Shown here one piece after another: positions 61,501-64,000 of a stretch of DNA of 64,000 nt (positions are counted from its first letter, which is position 1; every line of letters begins with the position of its first letter). The stretch is from Chrysemys picta bellii (Eukaryota > Chordata > Testudines > Emydidae). The stretch is taken from the NCBI RefSeq assembly GCF_011386835.1, contig NC_088804.1, forward strand, positions 39,357,549 to 39,421,548, written 5' to 3'. Both the position numbers and the translations under genes were made by a program. The notes under the pieces were generated by a model. The model had not been told where the DNA came from, did no database searches, and saw nothing but the letters and a program-made list of their open reading frames with translations.

Positions 61501-63477
61501 AGAGATATATTCTTGCCTACGTAATGGAAGGCTGTACAGTTAGTTAAATATCTAAAACGAATTGCAAGCTTTCCCATACTCCCTTCAATAGACCATAGAC
61601 CAATTTAAAAAATAGTTCATACATTTAAAACGTGATTGTAACTTTTTTCTTAATTCCAGTTTAATTCCTTCAACCTGAACTCCAGCTCCTTGTAAAGAAA
61701 AGTGAATTTCATGATTTATGCTGTGTATAAGCTTCAGAAAGTTGCTTAATATACAATAGGTTTAAGTCTAAAACAAAAATGGAATGTCAAAATATTTTTT
61801 AAAAGTACACTAATCCTTGGATTCAATAGCTAGAATTAACTGCAAAATACCTGATGCTCATACAACAGCTAGAATATTAGAGGGAGTAAAATAAGGTTGG
61901 AATGTAGTAATGTCTTCTGTGTGATCCAAATCCGGCTGACAGTTTTATCTATTTTGCTAGTGTTTGGAAACAGAGCTCTACTTAATCAAAGGTGAAAACA
62001 AAATAAACTAAACAGATATAAACATCTGAATAATGATGTAGGGTTGGTACAGAAACTTGGTTAAACTTCAAAACGTTTCTGAAGTATTATAATATGTACC
62101 ACTTAAGAATGTATTTAGGCTTACAGAGGTGGACCTCAAATCTTTGGAGATACAAAAGTCAACTATAAATATTTAATATAATTGTACAATTTATTTATTT
62201 AAAAATTAGCCATATTGCTGACACAGAGGTCTTGTGCCAGTGCCAAGTTTGAATCCCAAACCAGCAGGATCGGAGAATGCTCTGTATCACTTTCCAATCC
62301 CTTCCCCTCTGGTAGACTAAATGAACAGAAGTCTGGAGAAGACCTGTTGAGTTTTGCTTGCCAGAAGGAAGGTTTCTGAAACACAGTTTTTTTGTGGGGA
62401 CAGGGTGGGCTGGGAGGCTGAATGGTAAGAAAATGATAGGGGAGCAGGAAAAGGGCAATATCAAGAATGCCCAAGGAAAATATACTCAGAAGCAAAATAA
62501 GATGACAGACAAAGGTTCTGGATAGCTCATCATACAACAGATTTCTGACAATCATACAATGAAACGTACTATCACATGACAATTTCTCTAAAGTAAACCT
62601 TGTTCACCTGAGACACAGCTGAAAATGACAATTTCTGTACTGTTCATTTTTAAATCAGCGAATTGTTAATCCACAAAATAGTGAGTGAACTGCTATAAGG
62701 AGACTCCTCATTACCTGGACATAATTTAAATAAATAAATATATAAACCCACCACATTTTACATTTGCTACATATCAACTGAAGAAACTGGACAGCCTTAT
62801 CAGGTGTGTCTACACTGCAGTGGGCAGCATGCCTCCCAACCAAGATAGAATGACTCGTGCTAGCTTGAGCTAGCACACTAAAAATAGTCGTATGGATGTT
62901 GCGGTTCGAGAAGCAGCTCAGGCTCTCACGCCCACCCAGCCCCTTGGGTCCATATTCAGGTGGCTAGCCTGAGCCTCTGCTGGTGTTGCAACATCCACAC
63001 TGCTACTGCTGGTGCACTAGCTCAAACTGAGCTAGCATGAGTCTGCCTAACCAAGCTGGGAGAGGACTGCCAGCTGCAGTGTAGACATACCCATTACACC
63101 TCTACCCCGATAGAACGCTGTCCTCGGGGGCCAAAAAATCTTACCGCGTTATAAGTGAAACCGCGTTATATCGAACTTACTTTGATCCGCTGGAGCGCTG
63201 CTTTACTGCGTTATAGCCGAATTCGTGTTATATCGGGTCGCGTTATATCGGGGTAGAGGTGTATTTCAACATAGCCATTTAACAATTCAGAATCTTAAGA
63301 TGGAAGTGGTTTTAAATGTTGACAGTCTCAAAACTGCCTTTTTCAGCAGAAACTGATAAGGTAGTTTGTATATACTTATTTTTAAATCCAATGTACTAGT
63401 TCACTGATGACATATGCTGCTCTGAAAACTTGTTTTACCTTCTCTCAAAGGAACAGTGTCTGACAGCTGAACGATCA
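12732..63477 (-). CDS. ZCCHC14: ZCCHC14, PX-SAM-CCHC protein, 12 visible exons
   Basis: The coding sequence is joined on the - strand from 63439-63477, 34880-34953, 28859-28930, 28551-28660, 26262-26356, 26111-26165, 24264-24531, 22272-22363, 17907-18034, 17306-17446, 15774-17219 and 12732-12787. Every border is GT-AG, and exon phases agree throughout. The joined frame has 857 complete codons plus stop, after a split first codon. Order: PX-like region (63477-28551), SAM domain (24264-22272), Ser/Thr-rich region with His and Gln runs, and the CCHC knuckle CYNCGASGHRAQDC near the C-terminus, ending AESLDSTD. PX and SAM domains usually bind phosphoinositides and proteins or RNA. Human ZCCHC14 is known to recruit the TENT4 poly(A) polymerases to RNA, and its SAM domain recognises a CNGGN stem-loop. 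From memory human ZCCHC14 has 13 exons, which would leave only the first exon, with start codon and promoter, beyond the right edge. Confidence 0.93.
13053..13335. mobile_element. MITE with gtctacac ends
   Basis: It starts tgggccggtctacactacaa and ends ggtagtgtagagctgccc. The internal 'tgacgggagagcgctctcc' and 'catctcccaccaacatagc' phrases are shared with the 14246 element, so both belong to one family. It lies within the hAT relic. Confidence 0.75.
13341..13572 (+). pseudogene. hAT transposase C-terminal remnant
   Basis: This tract is recognisably related at the DNA level to the dimerisation-domain segment at 58286-58546 but has many in-frame stops and small changes. It is a dead copy. Confidence 0.6.
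14246..14540. mobile_element. MITE, same family as 13053 element
   Basis: It starts gcctgtgtctatactacgg and ends gctaatgtagacaaagcc. Internal 'gatgggagagagttctccc', 'gtggcggtagctgttggcgg' and 'cacacccctgacc' correspond to the sister copy. Confidence 0.75.
14773..14968 (+). repeat. tRNA-derived SINE (turtle type)
   Basis: The 'gccgtagccgtgtcagtccc' head is followed by 'ttattggaccaacttctgtt' and a 'caataaaagatattaca' tail. This matches the cryptodiran tRNA-SINE layout. Related copy at 45795. Confidence 0.75.
15774..17219 (-). CDS. ZCCHC14: ZCCHC14 long penultimate exon with zinc knuckle
   Basis: This 1446-nt exon encodes 481 whole codons, rich in Ser, Thr, Pro and Asn and probably disordered. 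It starts after an AG at 17220-17221 and ends at a GTAAGA donor (15772-15773). It carries eight His codons (16243-16266) next to six Gln codons (16225-16242), then a Cys-rich patch (CMVCSSCGCSGNC). Near its end is the CCHC zinc knuckle CYNCGASGHRAQDC (15805-15846), which fits C-x2-C-x4-H-x4-C exactly. Knuckles of this type bind single-stranded nucleic acid or proteins. The open frame continues 68 nt past the donor into the intron, but the correct C-terminus lies in the exon at 12732. Confidence 0.95.
17306..17446 (-). CDS. ZCCHC14: ZCCHC14 internal exon (Ser-rich linker)
   Basis: 141 nt, GT-AG borders. It encodes LRVDVDQPAHPLPREGSSSE and a Ser-rich, acidic stretch ending SSDSAEENER, and joins in phase to the long exon. 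It is a low-complexity linker between the SAM domain and the C-terminal region. Confidence 0.93.
17447..17906 (-). other. ZCCHC14: ZCCHC14 intron, no feature seen
   Basis: A 460-bp intron between two linker exons, with GT-AG borders. No repeat was recognised. Confidence 0.7.
17907..18034 (-). CDS. ZCCHC14: ZCCHC14 internal exon after SAM domain
   Basis: 128 nt with phase 1 at both ends. It encodes EKSEKRCLNPATPSSVTSSG and continues to SIRGNHAA. The basic start continues the C-terminal helix of the SAM domain from the exon at 22272. Confidence 0.93.
19343..20050 (-). mobile_element. CR1 LINE fragment, interrupted
   Basis: The - strand reads as CR1 ORF2 C-terminal sequence: 'CVVVVKKANRMLGTIRKQRD' from 19829 leftward, then the segment encoding the 'gcatgcagctctggttgccc' region. 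CR1 resumes at about 19966 with the antisense 'caatgtgcattactttgcat' block. The 19837-19965 stretch between is foreign to CR1 (see findings), and a small mariner-type element sits at 19565. Confidence 0.75.
19565..19721. mobile_element. Mariner-like MITE
   Basis: It lies between TA dinucleotides. The start cagcagaccctcgctaaaa and the end tagcgggggtccggtg are rough inverted copies. The internal 'tatagcgcgaattctgttat' phrase is typical of turtle Tc1/mariner-type MITEs. It splits the CR1. Confidence 0.65.
20894..21079. mobile_element. Mariner-type MITE (acacctctacc family)
   Basis: The ends caccgctaccttgatataac and ggtagaggtgta are inverted copies of each other. The interior has 'taacgcgacccgatataac' and 'ggctcccgaggacagcgtta'. 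It is flanked by TA. The same family lies in reverse orientation at 63097-63261. The nearby copy at 19837-19965 shows the unoccupied site. Confidence 0.85.
22272..22363 (-). CDS. ZCCHC14: ZCCHC14 exon, second half of SAM domain
   Basis: 92 nt, with acceptor AG at 22364-22365 and donor GTAAGT at 22266-22271. It encodes FLSLTEEDLNKFESLTMGAK and a Lys-rich helix ending LELEK. The 'LTEEDL..F.SLTMGAKKKL' pattern is the final helices of a SAM domain of the Smaug-like type that binds RNA hairpins. Confidence 0.95.
22364..24263 (-). other. ZCCHC14: ZCCHC14 intron, no repeat recognised
   Basis: 1.9-kb AT-rich intron that splits the SAM domain. I saw no transposon or exon. Confidence 0.6.
24264..24531 (-). 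CDS. ZCCHC14: ZCCHC14 exon, start of SAM domain
   Basis: 268 nt. The first part is a Ser/Gln-rich linker (SSQNHVQHSAVSS...), and the end is the first half of the SAM domain, with GILDWLRKLRLHKYYPVFKQ. The donor GTAAAG follows the Lys codon, so the domain is split cleanly between this exon and that at 22272. Confidence 0.95.
25190..25335. repeat. Ancient interspersed repeat
   Basis: The phrases 'cagggccccattgtgctaga' and 'ctccctgccccaaagagctc' are shared with 50640-50765, and a short piece of it lies at 14738. It is a dispersed amniote repeat I recognise but cannot name with certainty. Confidence 0.55.
25353..25607. mobile_element. hAT MITE (cagggccgg family)
   Basis: It starts cagggccggcaac and ends ggagccagccctg, and has an exact 8-bp target duplication, gcaacaac (25345-25352 and 25608-25615). 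A sister copy lies at 33162-33361. Confidence 0.9.
26111..26165 (-). CDS. ZCCHC14: ZCCHC14 small internal exon
   Basis: 55 nt with GTGAGA donor and TTTAG acceptor. It encodes PGNPSLYKVVTTLGASG, a linker between the PX-like region and the SAM domain. Too short for a reading-frame scan; found from phase continuity. Confidence 0.9.
26262..26356 (-). CDS. ZCCHC14: ZCCHC14 internal exon after PX-like region
   Basis: 95 nt. It encodes YLASLPSHVLKNDHVKKFFS and a Ser/Gln tail. The 'LPSHVLKND.V..F' pattern suits the last helix of the PX-like fold. Confidence 0.92.
27539..27657. mobile_element. hAT MITE, 119 bp, exact ends
   Basis: The 12-bp perfect inverted ends are tagggtgaccag and ctggtcacccta. 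It is flanked by an exact 8-bp duplication, ttgtcgac (27531-27538 and 27658-27665). The interior is 'tgtcccaattttataggga'. It is a very common turtle and crocodilian family. Confidence 0.95.
27772..27845 (+). repeat. tRNA-derived SINE head (truncated)
   Basis: The tract 'agagtagcagccgtgttagt' with 'ctgtatccgcaaaaagaac' and 'acttgtggcaccttagagac' is the well-known cryptodiran turtle SINE, cut off after the tRNA-related part. It is a strong taxonomic marker. Confidence 0.9.
28551..28660 (-). CDS. ZCCHC14: ZCCHC14 exon, PX-like region
   Basis: 110 nt with CTTTAG acceptor and GTATGA donor. It encodes LSQLYPEENLEKFIPCLAGP and a segment ending MDLESDV. The 'LSQLYPEE' segment is the PX helix region where substrate-binding loops usually lie. 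No canonical PX phosphoinositide arginine was verified. Confidence 0.93.
28859..28930 (-). CDS. ZCCHC14: ZCCHC14 exon, PX-like beta strands
   Basis: 72 nt, phase 0 at both ends. It encodes VLWSDSSVTLVTKSSTEVTE and FISK. The 'W.D.S.T.V.KS..E..EF' pattern is the PX-like beta hairpin and first helix. The upstream exon ends ...VEYSFE and joins directly. Confidence 0.93.
30624..31396. mobile_element. hAT-type element, 773 bp, GC-rich
   Basis: Inverted ends tagggttaccata and tatggtaaccct(a), with an exact 8-bp duplication gtagtagc (30616-30623 and 31397-31404). The interior is GC-rich, with internal direct and inverted repeats of 'accctgcgcccc' and 'gctgcccgaagccggtagcg' type. Its long reading frames on both strands reflect composition, and no transposase is present. 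Confidence 0.9.
31521..31590. repeat. (CT)n(CA)n microsatellite
   Basis: A short CT run followed by about 30 CA units. It creates artefactual Thr-His and Cys-Val reading frames. Confidence 0.95.
32848..33010. repeat. MIR-type SINE
   Basis: The 'gggcaagtcacttacctgtg', 'cttagtttcctcacctgtaa' and 'aatagggataatacctg' phrases are classic MIR core and tail. Confidence 0.85.
33162..33361. mobile_element. hAT MITE (cagggccgg family)
   Basis: It starts cagggccggctccagc and ends ctggagccagccctg, with exact 8-bp duplication cctgcaaa (33154-33161 and 33362-33369). It is the sister of the 25353 copy but 55 bp shorter. Confidence 0.92.
33711..34760 (-). mobile_element. CR1 LINE 3' part, interrupted
   Basis: The antisense of CR1 ORF2 and its tail is readable: 'cagattcatagactttaagg', 'gatggagaatccaccac', 'ttccagccattggttcttg' and 'ccacagcatcacactgggag' follow the usual CR1 order, so CR1 runs on the - strand. 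A foldback element replaces the junction after 'tctgacctcc' (33769). Confidence 0.85.
33771..34037. mobile_element. Foldback element inside CR1
   Basis: CR1 normally continues from 'tctgacctcc' straight to 'tgtatatcacaggacatca', and here 267 bp separate them. The insert has inverted ends (gtgctcaagtc / gacttgagcat). At its centre are perfect 24-bp arms (33847-33870 and 33873-33896) with a 2-nt gap; the pairing extends outward with few mismatches. Confidence 0.75.
34880..34953 (-). CDS. ZCCHC14: ZCCHC14 exon, start of PX-like region
   Basis: 74 nt with acceptor AG at 34954-34955 and donor GTAAGT. It encodes SVEKVEVKGLAHKKNERNVE and YSFE, the first strands of the PX-like domain. The first two bases (TG) complete a codon from the next exon upstream. 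Confidence 0.9.
35255..35420. repeat. MIR-type SINE
   Basis: The 'atcatccccattttgcagat' and 'actgaggcacagagagatta' phrases match the MIR core. Confidence 0.85.
35944..35961. repeat. (CAAA)n short tandem repeat
   Basis: About four and a half CAAA units. Confidence 0.85.
36351..37046. mobile_element. hAT-type element, 696 bp
   Basis: It starts caggggtgggtaaactacgg and ends agtttgccaacccctg. The flanking 8-bp copies gtttagat and atttagat differ at one base. Its GC-rich interior (gctcccggaagctgtggc..., aactcctcatccccagc) is shared with the 51-kb and 59.7-kb elements. No transposase. Confidence 0.9.
39560..39847 (-). pseudogene. Tyrosine recombinase C-terminal fragment
   Basis: A 95-codon open frame whose sequence includes RRALAFCIERTKPFRKSTQL, then a segment near RISLWITACIRTCYDLAKIP, then LTAHSTRAQASSAAFLAW and VPIQDIYRAA. 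The H-x-x-R in HSTRAQASS is the signature of the active site of tyrosine recombinases carried by DIRS-type retrotransposons. The catalytic Tyr region is not seen, so it is a broken copy. Confidence 0.65.
40164..40478 (+). pseudogene. Harbinger Myb/SANT-like protein, frameshifted
   Basis: This reading frame encodes a trihelix-type Myb/SANT domain: KRAPAWTKREVLHLIAVWGD, then LSELRSKRRNAEIFEKISKG and DRGYNRDPQPCRMK. The conserved Trp and 'CR.K' landmarks match the DNA-binding partner protein of Harbinger transposases. After CRMK the frame shifts; the continuation 'REANVCSESEPQTCRFYDEL' is read from the overlapping frame at about 40400-40470. A small deletion is therefore likely. Confidence 0.8.
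40722..41100 (-). pseudogene. Harbinger DDE transposase C-terminal fragment
   Basis: On the - strand the frame encodes NYRLSKCIMVVECAFGRLKA, then RWRSLLTRLDLSETNIPIVI and TACCVRHNICESKGETFMAG, with stop at 40722-40724. The 'VVECAFGRLKARWR' segment is the final acidic catalytic block of the DDE_4 family. Upstream 'YPLLPWLMKP' is in another frame, with a small deletion. The N-terminal part and the first catalytic residues are absent. Confidence 0.8.
42000..42115 (+). repeat. Probable CR1 3' tail fragment
   Basis: The 'aactggactagatggacca' phrase followed by 'tgacaattccaatgtt' resembles CR1 tails, but the fragment is short. Confidence 0.45.
42485..42562 (+). repeat. CR1 3' end fragment
   Basis: 'gattagactaaatcaccc' and 'ccttctaaccctatgattct' match the CR1 terminal sequence with its attctat-type tail. 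Confidence 0.65.
42745..42805 (+). repeat. Possible L2/MIR-type tail
   Basis: 'cagcacccagcacaccattg' then 'gcactcaataaataaa' follows the L2-style 3' end pattern. Short and low confidence. Confidence 0.4.
43823..44157. mobile_element. hAT MITE (cagggg-tcggcaa), 335 bp
   Basis: It starts caggggtcggcaacattcgg and ends gaacgttgccgacccctg. The interior is a GC-rich palindrome (ttcggccgatcgcgactccc). The flanking octamers aactacat and ctctacat match at 6 of 8 bases. The sister copy at 48303 has the same length. Confidence 0.9.
44388..44635 (+). other. Unexplained exon-like open reading frame
   Basis: A ctccccacag-type acceptor is followed by an open frame (TLRFEESIPEALHLINAQLN...YAPFNKQQEK) that ends TGA at 44633-44635. 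It lies antisense to the ZCCHC14 intron. I recognise no family, and chance openness or a pseudo-exon of an old repeat is possible. Confidence 0.25.
45795..45935 (+). repeat. tRNA-derived SINE (turtle type)
   Basis: The 'ttcttgtagctgggtcagtc' head, 'tattggaccaacttctgttg' and 'gagacaagctttcaagctac' match the family of the 14773 copy. Confidence 0.8.
48303..48637. mobile_element. hAT MITE (cagggg-tcggcaa), 335 bp
   Basis: It starts caggggtcggcaaagtttgg and ends aacactgccgacccctg, with exact 8-bp duplication ccctactg (48295-48302 and 48638-48645). Same family as 43823. Confidence 0.95.
49762..49879. mobile_element. Short repeat with inverted ends
   Basis: It starts ggccagattctta and ends agaatctggccc, so the termini are inverted copies. 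It is comparable in design to 7849-7955. Confidence 0.5.
50640..50765. repeat. Ancient interspersed repeat
   Basis: 'ggggctccattatgcaaggc' and 'ggtccctgccccaaaggggt' match the repeat at 25190. Confidence 0.55.
51160..51957. mobile_element. hAT-related GC-rich element, ends unclear
   Basis: The interior (tgcctgccttggctccgcac, ccaacccactgcttcatcct type) is shared with the 36351 element. The right end is near 'gagtagaacgctggcaatcc'. The left end was not resolved. Its long + and - frames are compositional. A 'cctgctttggctgct' direct repeat flanks it at about 51079 and 52061. Confidence 0.6.
52330..52560. repeat. MIR-type SINE
   Basis: 'gatcattaatccttacaacg', 'ggggaaactgagatagcg' and 'tctaaccacgagactatgct' follow the MIR order. 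Confidence 0.75.
53212..53515. mobile_element. hAT MITE, 304 bp
   Basis: It starts caggggttctcaaaatgtag and ends gtttgagaaccactg. The flanking octamers ctctaatc and ctctagtc differ at one base. It is a relative of the 994-1659 element by its ends. Confidence 0.9.
53790..53940. repeat. MIR-type SINE
   Basis: 'ttatctccattttacagatg' and 'actaaggtcatattcagg' match MIR. Confidence 0.8.
54678..54965. mobile_element. Probable hAT MITE
   Basis: It starts cagtgttgccaagtcttgca and ends near gaggtgacaatactg, with internal 'ttatctcaagtctcatga'. No clean target duplication found. Confidence 0.55.
55614..55897. mobile_element. MITE with strong central hairpin
   Basis: It starts ggtctggtctatactacctg and ends gctgtagtgtagatgtaccc, flanked by TCA on both sides. 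At 55663-55710 there is a near-perfect inverted repeat (cggggatcgattt / tcgatccccg). Related to the 4227 element. A 3-bp flank would fit a PIF/Harbinger origin. Confidence 0.75.
57464..57794. mobile_element. hAT MITE nested in hAT element, 331 bp
   Basis: It starts cagtgcttcgcaaagttggg and ends agctttgagaagcactg, with an exact 8-bp duplication, gtctagaa (57456-57463 and 57795-57802). The insertion therefore post-dates the outer element. Confidence 0.93.
58286..58546 (+). pseudogene. hAT transposase dimerisation domain
   Basis: An 86-codon frame carries VNWWKSLKHLDSETVEMIIS, LLTAVASSASIERIFSSFGL and IHSKLRNRLGPEKAGKLIFL, ending in NEDEDN. This is the hAT C-terminal dimerisation region, whose 'SS.. 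ER.FS' and 'R..L....' spacing is diagnostic. The catalytic core (RNase H-like, with DDE residues) is not found upstream, so it cannot act alone. Confidence 0.85.
59671..60449. mobile_element. hAT-type element, 779 bp
   Basis: It starts caggggcgggcaaactttct and ends gtttgcccacctcta. The flanking octamers ccttagag and gcttagtc are only partly alike (5 of 8). The interior is pyrimidine- and GC-rich with compositional frames. Inversely related termini to the 36351 family. Confidence 0.8.
61395..61545. repeat. MIR-type SINE
   Basis: 'gcagaggactaggaatttct', 'tacctcagattccccag' and 'atgtaaaatagagatatat' match the MIR order. Confidence 0.7.
62800..63093. mobile_element. MITE with tctacactgcag ends
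   Basis: It starts caggtgtgtctacactgcag and ends ctgcagtgtagacataccca, with 'gctagcttgagctagcac' palindromes inside. A mariner-type MITE inserted right next to its right end. Confidence 0.75.
63097..63261. mobile_element. Mariner-type MITE, reverse of 20894
   Basis: It has inverted ends cacctctaccccgat / atcggggtagaggtg and TA on both sides (63095-63096 and 63262-63263). The interior 'tcctcgggggccaaaaaatc' is the reverse complement of the 20894 copy. Confidence 0.93.
63439..63477 (-). CDS. ZCCHC14: Probable ZCCHC14 39-nt exon
   Basis: The - strand has a tract tctctgaattcag then TG ATC GTT..., encoding IVQLSDTVPLRE, with a GTAAAA donor at 63433-63438. It ends with one codon base (G), which the 34880 exon's TG completes to Val, giving ...PLREVSVEKVEVKG. 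The phase, splice borders and beta-strand-like sequence all fit an N-terminal extension of the PX-like region. The 28.5-kb distance and tiny size make this an inference. The frame stays open a little further upstream, so an earlier acceptor is possible. Confidence 0.55.
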
Positions 63478-64000
63478 CTGAATTCAGAGACAGAATTGTT
63501 ACTGTTTATTTTTTGTTGATGTTATGATACTATGTGAATCTTACTAGATATTACTAAAATAGTATTTTTCTTGTTGAGTATGGCTTAATTACATAGTCAC
63601 AGACACCACATCTCTTTCATCAGTTTTTTCTAATCAGCAGCCCATTCCCACCTGACTCATAAATATTAGAAGTTGGAACATCACTGAGTCCCAATTATCC
63701 TATTTCCTTTTCCCAAACATAGAAATCCTTCCTGCTACCACCAAACAAGTCCCAACTCCTCCTTAGCTTCCCCAAGAATTTCTATCACCTCCTCACACAA
63801 ATCTTGATTCCCAATAACACTGAATTCCCTGCAGCTTTCCAACTACCACTCAAACTCTCCAAGCAGTTCCACATCTACTTTCAAACTCTTATAAATTCTT
63901 CAACCCCTCCCAGTGATAATAAGAATTTTGCCTTGAATATCTATAAAAGATTGAAAATAATCCTATTTATTTGGCAGCCATAAACAGATCAGGAATGAAG
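63478..64000 (-). other. ZCCHC14: Start of next ZCCHC14 intron (partial)
   Basis: No exon or repeat recognised. Presumed intron that leads to exon 1 outside the window. Confidence 0.4.

Larger units (their letters stand above)
34954..63438 (-). other. ZCCHC14: Large ZCCHC14 intron (28.5 kb)
   Basis: The interval between the PX-start exon and the proposed 39-nt exon. It contains the repeats listed below. Stretches with nothing recognised include 35430-36340, 37060-39110, 42810-43810, 44640-45790, 45940-48290, 48650-49750, 49890-50630, 55910-57140, 59170-59660, 60460-61390 and 61550-62800. Confidence 0.6.

Noticed and set aside
62199..62582. Hydrophobic 127-codon - strand frame
   Set aside because: Looks like a membrane protein but has no known family or splice borders; T-rich composition gives Leu and Phe by chance.

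Overview
This window is vertebrate nuclear DNA, most likely from a cryptodiran turtle. Three things point there. A tRNA-derived SINE with the turtle-type 'agcagccgtgttagtctg' head lies at 27772-27845, and related copies lie at 14773 and 45795. CR1 LINE fragments and old MIR-type SINEs are present. Many short non-autonomous DNA transposons of the kinds common in turtles and crocodilians fill the introns. All assignments were made by eye and from memory of the families; no database search was run.

Two protein-coding genes can be supported, arranged tail to tail. On the + strand the window opens inside an intron of MAP1LC3B (LC3B, the ubiquitin-like autophagy modifier), and its terminal coding exon is 5469-5643. 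On the - strand lies most of ZCCHC14 (PX-SAM-CCHC zinc knuckle protein). Its stop codon is at 12732-12734 and its coding exons run rightward to at least 34953, with a probable 39-nt exon at 63439-63477. The twelve proposed exons all have GT-AG borders and join in one unbroken frame of 857 complete codons plus stop. They include the PX-like region, the SAM domain, a long Ser/Thr-rich exon with a His/Gln run, and a C-terminal CCHC knuckle. The first exon and promoter lie beyond the right edge. The same convergent MAP1LC3B/ZCCHC14 pair is found on human 16q24.2, so this is an old syntenic block.

Layout: 1-5468 MAP1LC3B intron; 5469-5643 last exon, then its 3' UTR; about 7.3-8.5 kb between the genes; 8.5-12.7 kb ZCCHC14 3' UTR; 12.7-35 kb eleven ZCCHC14 coding exons; 35-63.4 kb one very large, transposon-rich intron; the remainder is the start of another intron.

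The introns record transposition in detail. There are a 2.0-kb hAT element with an exact 8-bp target duplication, a transposase C-terminus and a second element nested inside; about ten hAT-type miniature elements, most with readable 8-bp duplications; a DIRS-like tyrosine-recombinase element broken by a PIF/Harbinger relic (Myb-like and DDE transposase remnants); a foldback element with a 24-bp perfect stem inside a CR1; and a local copy of about 130 bp that appears to have patched a gap in another CR1. I found no prokaryotic-type system, CRISPR array, tRNA or rRNA gene. The most useful leads are the two CR1 disruptions, the DIRS/Harbinger nest, the tiny distant ZCCHC14 exon, and an unexplained exon-like + strand reading frame at 44388-44635.
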